Source of the DNA: Dyadobacter fermentans DSM 18053
GTDB lineage: Bacteria > Bacteroidota > Bacteroidia > Cytophagales > Spirosomataceae
Direction: 5' to 3'
DNA length: 64,000 nt
Assembly: GCF_000023125.1 (NCBI RefSeq)
Contig: NC_013037.1
Span: forward strand, 4,828,501 to 4,892,500
The notes beneath the pieces are model-generated. The model ran no database searches. It was not told the origin of the DNA and saw only the letters and a program-made list of their open reading frames with translations. The translations under genes were made by a program, and so were the position numbers. This document shows, piece after piece, positions 46,354 to 53,204 of the stretch (positions are counted from its first letter, which is position 1; the number at the start of each line of letters is the position of its first letter).

Positions 46354-47076
46354 ATGAGTGTAGTACCCTATAAAGACAAGGAAGGGACCAAGCGGGAGCA
46401 GGTTGCCGAGATGTTCGACAACATTTCGCCAAAATACGATCTGCTGAACCACATCCTGAGTGGAGGTGTGGATATTTACTGGCGCAAAAGGGCCATTAAA
46501 TTGCTCAAAAAGCAGCAACCCAAAGTGATCCTTGACATTGCGACCGGCACGGGCGACTTTGCGATCGAGGCGCTTGCGTTGAAACCCGAAAAGATCATCG
46601 GCGTCGATATTTCCGAGGGAATGCTGGCGGTTGGCCGCGAAAAAATCGCTAAACTGGGCAAGCAGGATGTGATTACGCTGCAAAGCGGCGACTCCGAAAG
46701 TTTGGCTTTCACAGACAATTATTTTGACGCGATTATCGTTTCGTTTGGAGTACGCAATTTTCAGAATTTGCTGGCCGGACTGACAGAGATGAACCGCGTG
46801 ATGAAGCCAGGCGGAACTTGTGTGGTGGTCGAATTTTCGAAGCCCAAAAGCTTTCCATTCAAGCAGATTTATAATTTTTATTTCAAATACATATTGCCGA
46901 TAATAGGAAAAACGGTCTCCAAAGACAGCGCGGCGTATACATATTTGCCCGAATCTGTGCAGGCCTTTCCGGACGGGGAAGCTTTTCTGGATATTTATAA
47001 AAAAGCCGGTTTCATTAATACCAAATGCATATCACTTACCTTCGGGATCTGTTCAATTTACGTCGGACACAAGTAA
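46354..47076 (+). CDS. ubiE: Demethylmenaquinone methyltransferase
   Basis: A 240-residue SAM methyltransferase that makes menaquinone from its demethyl form (MenG/UbiE). The SAM site is VILDIATGTGDFAIEALALK, followed by IIGVDISEGMLAVGREKI, and the family block MFDNISPKYDLLNHILSGGV is at residues 21-40. The C-terminal part KYILPIIGKTVSKDSAAYTY and PESVQAFPDGE is characteristic. Bacteroidota respire with menaquinone, so this is the expected role. The last 52 bases overlap the start of porT in another frame. Confidence 0.95.
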   Translation: MSVVPYKDKEGTKREQVAEMFDNISPKYDLLNHILSGGVDIYWRKRAIKLLKKQQPKVILDIATGTGDFAIEALALKPEKIIGVDISEGMLAVGREKIAKLGKQDVITLQSGDSESLAFTDNYFDAIIVSFGVRNFQNLLAGLTEMNRVMKPGGTCVVVEFSKPKSFPFKQIYNFYFKYILPIIGKTVSKDSAAYTYLPESVQAFPDGEAFLDIYKKAGFINTKCISLTFGICSIYVGHK

Positions 47077-47759
47077 TTATAGGCATTCTGGCGCTGCTGT
47101 TGGCGGCTCAGGAGGCGCATTCTCAGGGCATCGGATACCGTCGCAAGCACCTCGAATACTACGACGATAAGCCGATCCATTACGGTATTCTTTTCGCGGT
47201 GCCGTTCACCCGCTTCAACATCAAGCACAGCAACGATTTTGTGACGAAGGACACGGCATTCGTGATCGAATCGCCCAGAAACGCGGCATTCCGCATGGGT
47301 TTTACGATCAATGCATATTTAAACGAGCATTTTGACCTGCGCACGACGCCGTCCGTTTCACTTTACGAGCGGCATGTGAAGTTCAGATATCCCAACGGCA
47401 CCGATCGCACCGAAAAGCGGGAGTCGACGTGGATCGAAATCCCGCTCTTGCTAAAATACAAATCCGTCCGAAGGGTCAACTCGCGCATGTACATGGTCGC
47501 AGGGGTAACGTTGGGTTTGGAAACGAACGTGAAACGCAACCGTGGAGGGGGTGTGGGCGCACTGGATACTAAGTCAAGCGACTTTTCGATCGACTACGGC
47601 ATCGGCTACGAGCAATTTTTCGAGTTCTTCAAATTCGCGCCGGAGCTGCGTTTTTCGCACGGATTGACAAACATGCTGGTGCCTGGAAAAAATTCTGTCG
47701 GAAATGGCATCAGCCGTATGCGGACGCACACGGTAACGCTGTATTTAAATTTCGAATAG
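47025..47759 (+). CDS. porT: Type IX secretion protein PorT
   Basis: A 244-residue protein with an N-terminal hydrophobic signal (VIIGILALLLAAQEAHSQG) and an outer-membrane barrel of about eight strands (GFTINAYLNEHFDLRTTPSV, STWIEIPLLLKYKSVRRVNS, MYMVAGVTLGLETNVKRN). It matches PorT/SprT, an outer-membrane part of the type IX secretion system. The start ATG at 47025 lies 52 bases inside ubiE; ubiE-porT adjacency is common in this phylum, so the overlap is likely real. Its presence agrees with the CHU_C cargo proteins and gldH elsewhere in the window. Confidence 0.88.
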   Translation: MHITYLRDLFNLRRTQVIIGILALLLAAQEAHSQGIGYRRKHLEYYDDKPIHYGILFAVPFTRFNIKHSNDFVTKDTAFVIESPRNAAFRMGFTINAYLNEHFDLRTTPSVSLYERHVKFRYPNGTDRTEKRESTWIEIPLLLKYKSVRRVNSRMYMVAGVTLGLETNVKRNRGGGVGALDTKSSDFSIDYGIGYEQFFEFFKFAPELRFSHGLTNMLVPGKNSVGNGISRMRTHTVTLYLNFE

Positions 47760-47813
47760 CGTATCCTGGTTATCAGCACGTTAAAAAATATTTGAAATTT
47801 TTTTTCAAGAATA

Positions 47814-47845
47814 TTTGCAGAGTTCAATTTAGTCGCACATATTTG
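47814..47845 (+). promoter_or_regulatory. Putative promoter of tRNA-Val
   Basis: TTTG at 47814-47817, a 20-base spacer and CATATTTG at 47838-47845, one mismatch from TAnnTTTG, lie 38 bases before the tRNA. The arrangement parallels the tRNA-Phe promoter. Confidence 0.55.
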
Positions 47846-47882
47846 CACTCCCAAACGACGAGAAAACAAAAGAAAAAAGAAA

Positions 47883-47957
47883 GGGAGTTTAGCTCAGTTG
47901 GTTCAGAGCATCTGCCTTACAAGCAGAGGGTCGGGGGTTCGAATCCCTCAACTCCCA
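47883..47957 (+). tRNA. tRNA-Val (TAC)
   Basis: A 75-base cloverleaf: acceptor GGGAGTT/AACTCCC, D stem GCTC/GAGC, anticodon stem TCTGC/GCAGA with loop CTTACAA (anticodon TAC), T stem GGGGG/CCCTC with one G-T pair, loop TTCGAAT, discriminator A. The CCA end is not encoded. It is intact and has its own terminator, so it is probably the functional gene; a decayed tandem copy follows immediately. Confidence 0.97.
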
Positions 47958-47960
47958 CGA

Positions 47961-47986
47961 AAGCACCGAGAAATCGGTGCTTTTTT
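47961..47986 (+). terminator. Terminator of tRNA-Val
   Basis: A nine-base-pair stem AAGCACCGA / TCGGTGCTT (47961-47969 with 47974-47982) with a four-base loop, ending in six T. The same sequence recurs after the broken copy at 50983. Confidence 0.92.
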
Positions 47987-48017
47987 AGTTTCTAGCTCAG
48001 TTGGTTCAGAGGATCTG
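47987..48017 (+). pseudogene. 5' part of a second tRNA-Val, cut by an IS
   Basis: The bases CTAGCTCAGTTGGTTCAGAG match the D-arm region of the intact tRNA-Val, followed by GATCTG where the intact gene has CATCTG. The acceptor half-stem before it has decayed (AGTTTC instead of GGGAGTT). The sequence ends at 48017, where the terminal repeat of the outer IS begins. The rest of the gene resumes at 50899. Confidence 0.85.
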
Positions 48018-48093
48018 GGATCAAACCCAAAACTTGTGGAGCATATATGATTTTGGATCAGTCCGAAAACTTGGGGGGCGGTGAAAAAAGTAG

Positions 48094-48474
48094 TTGTTTT
48101 GCAGTGAATCAATATTGAATGCATTGCAAGAGTCTTATTTAGCCCTAGTCCGCTTCCTGTTACCTGAGGGTATCCTCGATTATTTCGAACTTTCCAAAAT
48201 CGTTGAAGGCCTCACTGGTCTGCATATCTACCTGGAAGAAAAGAATCTTCCTCCTTCCGAGTACAAAGATCAAAAATTAGAGTCGAAGGGCTTCCTGCCC
48301 GAGATTTACATCCAAGATTTTCCCATTCGCAATCAGAAGGTTACACTTTGCATTAAGCGTCGGCGCTGGGAAGTCAAGGATACGGGTGAGATTATCAGCA
48401 GAGATTGGAATGTTGTGCAACAGGGGACTCGGATGACCAAAGAGTTCGCTGACTTTTTAAAAACAATGTATTGA
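48094..48474 (+). CDS. Transposase orfA of inner IS (N-terminal region)
   Basis: A frame of up to 126 residues with no ATG near its start; TTG at 48094 is the first usable start, and a TTG at 48115 is also possible. The protein (YLALVRFLLPEGILDYFELS, then EIYIQDFPIRNQKVTLCIKR and a final GTRMTKEFADFLKTMY) matches the separate N-terminal region of ISAon1-type transposases, a probable DNA-binding part with the conserved FPIR...RRRW block. It ends at TGA 48472. The catalytic frame is +1 relative to it. Confidence 0.8.
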   Translation: MFCSESILNALQESYLALVRFLLPEGILDYFELSKIVEGLTGLHIYLEEKNLPPSEYKDQKLESKGFLPEIYIQDFPIRNQKVTLCIKRRRWEVKDTGEIISRDWNVVQQGTRMTKEFADFLKTMY

Positions 48475-49453
48475 TAATAATCCTGTTAGTTGTTCTCAGT
48501 TAGGCAAATACTTTCATCTTGACGGCAAGCAGCTTCAACAGCAGTATAAAGACCATATAAGCGACTACAAAGACTGGGATCAACGCGAGCATGCTGCTGA
48601 CTGGCTGTTGTACCCTGAGAACACCGGTCCGTATTTAAGCATTGACGAGACCTCTCTTTCCAACGGAGAGCTTTACACTATTGTGACCAATAAAGCAACC
48701 AAGGGGCGAAAAGGCTCATTGGTGGCTATGGTCAAAGGCACGCAAGCCAGCTCTGTCATCGAGGTTTTGAGAAAGATTCCCAAGCGCATCCGCGGCAAAG
48801 TACGGGAAGTGACGCTGGACATGGCCGCCAACATGGGGTTGATAGTCAGTCGATGCTTTCCGAAGGCGTCAAAGGTTATTGATCGTTTCCATGTCCAGAA
48901 ACTAGCCTTTGATGCAGTACAAGAAATTAGGATACAACATCGGTGGCGGGCTTTGGATCAAGAAAATCAAGCTATTGAAGAGGCCAGACAATCCGGTTTG
49001 GCATATCAGCCCGAGATTCTTTCTAATGGCGATACTCTTAAACAGCTGCTAGTCAGGAGCAGGTACTTGCTTTTCAAGCATCATGAAAAATGGACCTTCT
49101 CACAGGTCCAGCGTTCCCGGCTACTTTTTGAACGTTACCCACTTATCGAGCAGGCTTACAAGCTCGCAACAGGCTTAGGAACCGTTTTTCGGGTTTGCAA
49201 GTCCAAAGAGCAGGCATTTAAAAAGCTGGCGCTCTGGTACAATCAGGTAGAAGATTGCGGCCTGGATTCTTTCAAAACTGTGGCCAGGTCCATTCAAACG
49301 CATTATCTGGACATCCTAAACTGCTTCAATAACAGGAGCACCAACGCTTCAGCTGAATCATTCAATGCGAAGATCAAGGCTTTTAGGTCATCTTCCAGAG
49401 GCGTGAGGGATATTCAATTCTTCCTATTCAGGCTTACCAAACTCTATGCTTAA
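48461..49453 (+). CDS. Transposase orfB of inner IS (DDE catalytic region)
   Basis: The frame opens after a TAA at 48458-48460 and has no ATG before 48608, so it is probably made by a +1 shift from orfA within 48461-48474, or by re-initiation. The DDE triad is plausible as D in YLSIDETSLSNGELYTIV, D in VTLDMAANMGLIVSRCFP, and E in NASAESFNAKIKAFRS. VIDRFHVQKLAFDAVQEIRI is the family block between the second D and E. All of it is intact to the TAA at 49451. It should catalyse IS excision and insertion. Confidence 0.85.
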   Translation, partial: KQCIDNNPVSCSQLGKYFHLDGKQLQQQYKDHISDYKDWDQREHAADWLLYPENTGPYLSIDETSLSNGELYTIVTNKATKGRKGSLVAMVKGTQASSVIEVLRKIPKRIRGKVREVTLDMAANMGLIVSRCFPKASKVIDRFHVQKLAFDAVQEIRIQHRWRALDQENQAIEEARQSGLAYQPEILSNGDTLKQLLVRSRYLLFKHHEKWTFSQVQRSRLLFERYPLIEQAYKLATGLGTVFRVCKSKEQAFKKLALWYNQVEDCGLDSFKTVARSIQTHYLDILNCFNNRSTNASAESFNAKIKAFRSSSRGVRDIQFFLFRLTKLYA

Positions 49454-49489
49454 CTTCCCCCCAAGAATTCTGCTTGATCCATGATTTTT

Positions 49490-49516
49490 CTAGGTTTGTA
49501 TATTTAATAAACCTAG
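49490..49516 (+). repeat. Hairpin near the left end of the outer IS
   Basis: An eight-base inverted repeat CTAGGTTT / AAACCTAG (49490-49497 with 49509-49516) with an 11-base AT-rich centre. It lies just before orfA of the outer IS and could be a transposase binding site or a transcription block protecting against read-through from the tRNA side. Confidence 0.55.
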
Positions 49517-49522
49517 TCTGTT

Positions 49523-49885
49523 TTGGAGAGTTTCCTGCCTATTATTCCGTTTCTACTACCAGAGTTCATCCTCGAAAATTTTGAATTAACCTCCATCGAC
49601 CGGCAGGACGGTGTATTTCATGTGCATATCGACGAGAAGAATGCAGATGAGAATGACCCGGAAAGGAAGAACCTGCTCTCCAAGGGCTTTTTTCCGACAA
49701 TTACTGTTCAGGATTTCCCAATTCGGGGCCATAAGGTCTTTCTTCACATCAAGCGTCGCAGGTGGCTCAATACCAAAACAGGAAAAGTAGTTTACAGAGA
49801 CTGGACTGAGGTAGGTAATGGAACGCGAATGACGAGTGAATTCGCGAATTTTTTAAAAGATATCAGTCGATACCAGCCCGAATAG
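49523..49885 (+). CDS. Transposase orfA of outer IS (N-terminal region)
   Basis: A 120-residue frame starting at TTG 49523 (MESFLPIIPFLLPEFILENF by convention). It has the same landmarks as the inner orfA: TITVQDFPIRGHKVFLHIKR, RRRW, and GTRMTSEFANFLKDISRY. The catalytic frame again lies in +1. The frame is intact, but its partner is broken, so the product would have no catalytic domain. Confidence 0.75.
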   Translation: MESFLPIIPFLLPEFILENFELTSIDRQDGVFHVHIDEKNADENDPERKNLLSKGFFPTITVQDFPIRGHKVFLHIKRRRWLNTKTGKVVYRDWTEVGNGTRMTSEFANFLKDISRYQPE

Positions 49886-50865
49886 CGCCTGGTCGGTCGG
49901 ACGGTTCTACGGTATTAACGGCAGAGCTTTGCTACGCCATTACCGTGATTTTCAGAGTGGATTTAAAGATTGGAACCAACGGAAGCATGCCAAGAAGTGG
50001 CTGCTATTTCCTCAAAATCTGGGATCTCGCCTATCAATCGACCAGACTAGTCTTTCGCATGGTGAATTGTACACAATCCTTACCAATAAAGCTGCAAAAG
50101 GCGGGAAAGGAAGTATAGTTGCCATTGTTGCTGGTACAAAGGCTGAAACGGTTATTGAGATTATCCGTAAAATCCCGGAATCTCTGCGGAAGAAAGTGTC
50201 TGAAATTACGCTTGACATGGCTGGCAGCATGACGGTCCGCCGCCGCGGCAATGATCGCTAAGCGATGTTTTCCGCGCGCATTACGGGTCACCGACCGTTT
50301 TCACGTGCAAAGGTTAGCTATTGAAGCCTTGCAAGAAATCCGCATCAAACATCGCTGGGAAGCATTAGATCTGGAAAACGATGCCATTGAGCGGGCAAAG
50401 GCTAATCAGGTCGAATATCAGCCAGAAGTGTTACCTAATGGTGATACCTTGAAGCAATTATTGGCGCGTGGCAGATATGCGTTGTATAAAAAGCCTAATA
50501 CGTGGACTGACAATCAAAAAGAGAGGGCTCAACTGCTTTTTGAACTCTTTCCAGACCTTAAAAAAGCATATGATCTGGCTCAGGAGCTAAGCAACATTTT
50601 CACCAACACAACCGAAAAGATTTACGGATTAACCAGACTAGCGAAGTGGCATGAAAAAGTCAGGCAGTCAGGCTTCAAATCCTTCAACACCGTCGCCAGA
50701 TCTATAGAGAATCACTACAAGACCATTGTCAATTATTTTGATAACCGGAGCACCAACGCATCTGCTGAGTCTTTTAATGCTAAGATCAAAGCGTTCAGGG
50801 CTCAGTTCCGAGGTGTCAGAAATATCGAATTCTTCTTATATCGCCTCACTCAGCTATATGCTTAA
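49857..50865 (+). pseudogene. Transposase orfB of outer IS, broken by a 16-nt insertion
   Basis: The frame opens after TAA 49854-49856 and runs to 50229 in the family pattern (SIDQTSLSHGELYTILTNKA, then EITLDMAGSM). A 16-base GC-rich insertion at 50232-50247 then throws it out of frame, ending at TAA 50259. The remaining part continues in the next frame from 50251 (MIAKRCFPRALRVTDRFHVQ) to 50865, including the catalytic E in NASAESFNAKIKAFRA. Removing 16 bases restores a protein collinear with the inner copy, so the loss of function is due to that single event. Confidence 0.88.
50232..50247 (+). repeat. 16-nt GC-rich insertion, copy 1
   Basis: ACGGTCCGCCGCCGCG interrupts the outer transposase between codons for MAGSM and the MIAK block. 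The insertion boundary is defined by comparison with the inner IS, which needs three bases where 19 are found here. Confidence 0.8.
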
Positions 50866-50908
50866 TCCAAGTTACTCCACAAGTTTTGGTCTTGATCCAG
50901 CATCTGCC

Positions 50909-50922
50909 CGCGCGGCGTCCGC
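50909..50922 (+). repeat. 14-nt GC-rich insertion in the broken tRNA
   Basis: CGCGCGGCGTCCGC lies between CATCTGCC and TTACAAG, which adjoin in the intact tRNA. Read in reverse it is a loose match to the 16-nt insertions (CGCG.CGGCG..CCG), so it may be a degenerate inverted copy. Confidence 0.6.
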
Positions 50923-50942
50923 TTACAAGCAGGGGGTCGGGG

Positions 50943-50958
50943 ACGGTCCGCCGCTGCG
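50943..50958 (+). repeat. 16-nt GC-rich insertion, copy 2
   Basis: ACGGTCCGCCGCTGCG lies between GGTCGGGG and GTTCGAATCCC, which adjoin in the intact tRNA-Val. It differs from copy 1 at only one of 16 bases and can fold as CCGC-CGCT-GCGG. Confidence 0.85.
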
Positions 50959-50982
50959 GTTCGAATCCCTCAACTCCCACGA

Positions 50983-51009
50983 AAGCACCGAGAAATCGGT
51001 GCTTTTTTT
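50983..51009 (+). terminator. Second copy of the tRNA-Val terminator
   Basis: The same stem AAGCACCGA / TCGGTGCTT (50983-50991 with 50996-51004) and a run of seven T, identical to the one at 47961. It shows that tRNA and terminator were duplicated together. Confidence 0.9.
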
Positions 51010-51041
51010 GTTTTTAATCCTTCCCAAGTTCAGCCGCTGCG

Positions 51042-51057
51042 ACGGTTCGCCGCTGCC
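51042..51057 (+). repeat. 16-nt GC-rich motif, copy 3
   Basis: ACGGTTCGCCGCTGCC matches copy 2 at 14 of 16 bases. It is preceded by CCGCTGCG (51034-51041), the tail of another copy, and followed by CGAATCCTCA, which resembles the T-arm sequence CGAATCCCTCA, again placing the motif against a tRNA T-arm relic. Confidence 0.6.
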
Positions 51058-51076
51058 GATCGAATCCTCAGTTTCC

Positions 51077-51140
51077 GGATCAGCCCGAAAAGTTGGCGAG
51101 CTTCAAATGAAGTTGTTGTTTCTTTCGAAGTAATGAATCA
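51077..51140 (+). mobile_element. Remnant of a third IS left end
   Basis: GGATCAGCCCGAAAAGTTGG at 51077 matches the inner IS left end GGATCAGTCCGAAAACTTGG at 18 of 20 bases, and loose similarity continues for about 60 bases (GTTGTTT, GAATCA). No transposase follows. It is a decayed fragment left by another insertion or recombination in the same spot. Confidence 0.6.
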
Positions 51141-51227
51141 TCCAAACATCAGCATGAATTCCGCAAACGGGTAGCGACAAGCTTCGCGTACCTTGTTGCT
51201 GGTATTTCCAATGAATCAATTGAAGCT

Positions 51228-51893
51228 ATGAAAACGATATTGCTGCTTCTGCTGGCGGGTATGTTTGCATCTTGTAATGCGAATGATCAGCCGGTCACAA
51301 ACGAGATGAATATGCGACAGGACAACTTAATCGAGCTGGTAACAAAAAACGACCTCGAAGGCATGAAGAAGGCGCTCGCTGCCGGAGCTAATGTAAATAC
51401 AAGGGACAATCGTGGACGTACGCTCCTGTTGTTGGCGACTATCGACAAACAAACGGCGATGGCCACGCTGCTCGCCGAGAATGGCGCTGATGCCAATTTG
51501 CAGGATGATATTCACGACAGCCCGTTCCTTTACGCAGGGGCTACCGGGCAAACGGAGCTGGTGAAAATTTTCCTGGCTCGTGGCGCGCGGTTTGACATTT
51601 TCAACCGGTACAATGGAACCGCATTGATCCCCGCATGCGAACGCGGACACGTGGAAACCGTGAAAGTGCTGGTCGGCACGAAAGGCTTCCCGGTTAATCA
51701 TGTGAATCGGCTCGGCTGGACCGCATTAATGGAAGCGATAGTGTTGGGAAACGGAAGTAAAAAGTATCAGGAAATCGTGCAGATCCTCAAAGATGGGGGT
51801 GCCGATGTTGGAATTCCCGACCACGACGGTGTCACACCGTTGCAGCACGCCAGAAATCGCGGTTTTGCTGAGATTGTGAAGATTTTGGAATGA
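51228..51893 (+). CDS. Ankyrin-repeat lipoprotein
   Basis: A 221-residue protein with a lipoprotein signal (ILLLLLAGMFASCNAND; cysteine at residue 16) and about five ankyrin repeats, for example LAAGANVNTRDNRGRTLLLL, LAENGADANLQDDIHDSPFL, and IPDHDGVTPLQHARNRGFAE at the end. Ankyrin domains bind proteins; periplasmic versions in bacteria include inhibitors and stress-protection proteins such as those paired with catalase. No partner is adjacent. The gene starts 220 bases after the IS region. Confidence 0.88.
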   Translation: MKTILLLLLAGMFASCNANDQPVTNEMNMRQDNLIELVTKNDLEGMKKALAAGANVNTRDNRGRTLLLLATIDKQTAMATLLAENGADANLQDDIHDSPFLYAGATGQTELVKIFLARGARFDIFNRYNGTALIPACERGHVETVKVLVGTKGFPVNHVNRLGWTALMEAIVLGNGSKKYQEIVQILKDGGADVGIPDHDGVTPLQHARNRGFAEIVKILE

Positions 51894-52064
51894 AAAAACG
51901 GAGGACCGGAGAAACGAAGGAAAGGACGGTAGAAGATAATGTGTAGAAAGTGCGAATGGCGGCCGACCGGTCGCCATTTCTTTTAGGATGATTTTTATAA
52001 TATATAATTTTATTTTATATATAAAATTGGTTACAATTGCGTATCAAATAAAAGCTGATAGGCA

Positions 52065-53195
52065 ATGGAAAACAAACGGTTTGATCCCGACTTTTTTAGG
52101 ATTATCGAGTTGCTTTTGATGATTGGTCTATTGTCCGCGTGCGGAGAGACGAGTGAAATAGTCGTTCGTGGCGATCTGCGGGGGGCCGATACGTTTCTGG
52201 AAGGGAAGCGGATCTTCCTGGAAAATGCAGAAACGCGCTACTTTGTAGATACAACCGTAGTGCGCGATGGACAATTCGAATTCCAAATCGACACGCAAAA
52301 GGACTTTATCCCCTTCCGTGCGGCCATCTATTTTGAAACCGGGAATCCCGAATGGCCGCGTCAGTTGATTGGTTATCGAAACCCCTATTTTATGAAGACC
52401 GGCGAGGTGAATTTTTATGCGGAAAGAGGTCTGATGGAGCTTCAATTGGATACAATCCGCGTATTTACACCAAAAAATACGGAGGTAATGTTCAACATAA
52501 AGGACGTTAATCGGCAAACCAGTACGCTCTTTCACCATTTTAGTTTAAAAACCGGCGCCCAAAATGTTGCCGCTAACCGAGCCTACAATCGGTCGTTGGT
52601 CGAGAGGCATCCTTATTCGTTGGATCTGCTGCGCAATTTGAATTTCAGGAAGGCGGCGCTCCAACCCGATGAAGCCAAAGAATTGCTCGCACTTTTCGAT
52701 CCACAGCTGCATACGAACCCAGTTTATATTACCCTGCAAAACTATGCGATGCTCGAAAACAAAACCGGCAAGGATTTTCCCGCGACAGTCGCGTTGAAAA
52801 CGGCAGACGACCGGCTTTACGACGAAGCGCTGCTAGATCCAACCAAACATAATCTCATTGTTTTCTGGGCAAGCTGGTGCGGGCCTTGCAGGATGGAAAT
52901 TCCGCAAATCAAAAAGCTTTACGAGCGCAGTAATGCAAAGCTGAATATCGTAAGCATATCTGTCGATAAGGATCAGGGTGCCTGGAAGGGTGCGATGCAG
53001 AAGGAGCAAATGCCCTGGAAGCAATTTCTGTTGCCCGCAGGCGAAACTTACGCGATGCTGGACAAAAAGTACAATCTGGAAACCATTCCCGTTTGGATGC
53101 TGCTCGATCACAAGGGCAAAATGATCGAGCAGCATGTGGGTTACGACACCGGCGAAAATGCGATGGATTTAAAAGTGGCCAAGCTTTTGAAATGA
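52065..53195 (+). CDS. TlpA-like thiol-disulfide lipoprotein
   Basis: A 376-residue exported protein. The signal LLLMIGLLSACGE has a lipobox with cysteine at residue 26. Residues 30-230 resemble the DUF4369 domain found before TlpA domains in Bacteroidota (EIVVRGDLRGADTFLEGKRI, then RAAIYFETGNPEWPRQLIGY). From about residue 245 there is a thioredoxin fold with the redox motif FWASWCGPCRMEIPQIKKLY and the cis-proline region LETIPVWMLLDHKGKMI. It probably reduces or oxidises envelope protein thiols. It is convergent with the Gfo/Idh/MocA gene, nine bases apart. Confidence 0.9.
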   Translation: MENKRFDPDFFRIIELLLMIGLLSACGETSEIVVRGDLRGADTFLEGKRIFLENAETRYFVDTTVVRDGQFEFQIDTQKDFIPFRAAIYFETGNPEWPRQLIGYRNPYFMKTGEVNFYAERGLMELQLDTIRVFTPKNTEVMFNIKDVNRQTSTLFHHFSLKTGAQNVAANRAYNRSLVERHPYSLDLLRNLNFRKAALQPDEAKELLALFDPQLHTNPVYITLQNYAMLENKTGKDFPATVALKTADDRLYDEALLDPTKHNLIVFWASWCGPCRMEIPQIKKLYERSNAKLNIVSISVDKDQGAWKGAMQKEQMPWKQFLLPAGETYAMLDKKYNLETIPVWMLLDHKGKMIEQHVGYDTGENAMDLKVAKLLK

Positions 53196-53204
53196 ATGCA
53201 AACT

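Larger units (their letters stand above)
48055..49480 (+). mobile_element. Inner ISAon1/ISL3-like element, apparently intact
   Basis: A 1,426-base element nested inside the outer IS. The ends are 24-base inverted repeats matching at 19 positions (GGATCAGTCCGAAAACTTGG at the left; its counterpart ends 49480). The flanks are a perfect 8-base target duplication ATGATTTT at 48047-48054 and 49481-49488. It encodes a two-frame transposase with no premature stop within either frame. Since it lies within the outer element, it inserted later. It is a related but not identical family member. Confidence 0.93.
48018..50898 (+). mobile_element. Outer ISAon1/ISL3-like element, interrupted and decayed
   Basis: The ends are 24-base inverted repeats (48018-48041 and 50875-50898) of form GGATCAAACCCAAAACTTG, with two mismatches. 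The flanks are an 8-base target duplication, AGGATCTG at 48010-48017 and AGCATCTG at 50899-50906, one mismatch apart, matching the anticodon-arm sequence of tRNA-Val. Without the nested element and its duplicated 8 bases it would be 1,447 bases long. It carries a two-frame transposase whose second frame is broken by a 16-base insertion, so it is no longer autonomous. An 8-base duplication is characteristic of the ISL3 family. Confidence 0.88.
50899..50979 (+). pseudogene. 3' part of the second tRNA-Val, with two insertions
   Basis: From AGCATCTGCC (the 8-base duplication plus CC) the sequence follows the intact tRNA-Val to the discriminator A at 50979, but is interrupted twice: 14 GC-rich bases at 50909-50922 in the anticodon arm and 16 bases at 50943-50958 in the T stem. 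One further change in the anticodon stem (GCAGA to GCAGG) is seen. Together with 47987-48017 this is one tRNA gene split by the IS, certainly non-functional. Confidence 0.9.
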
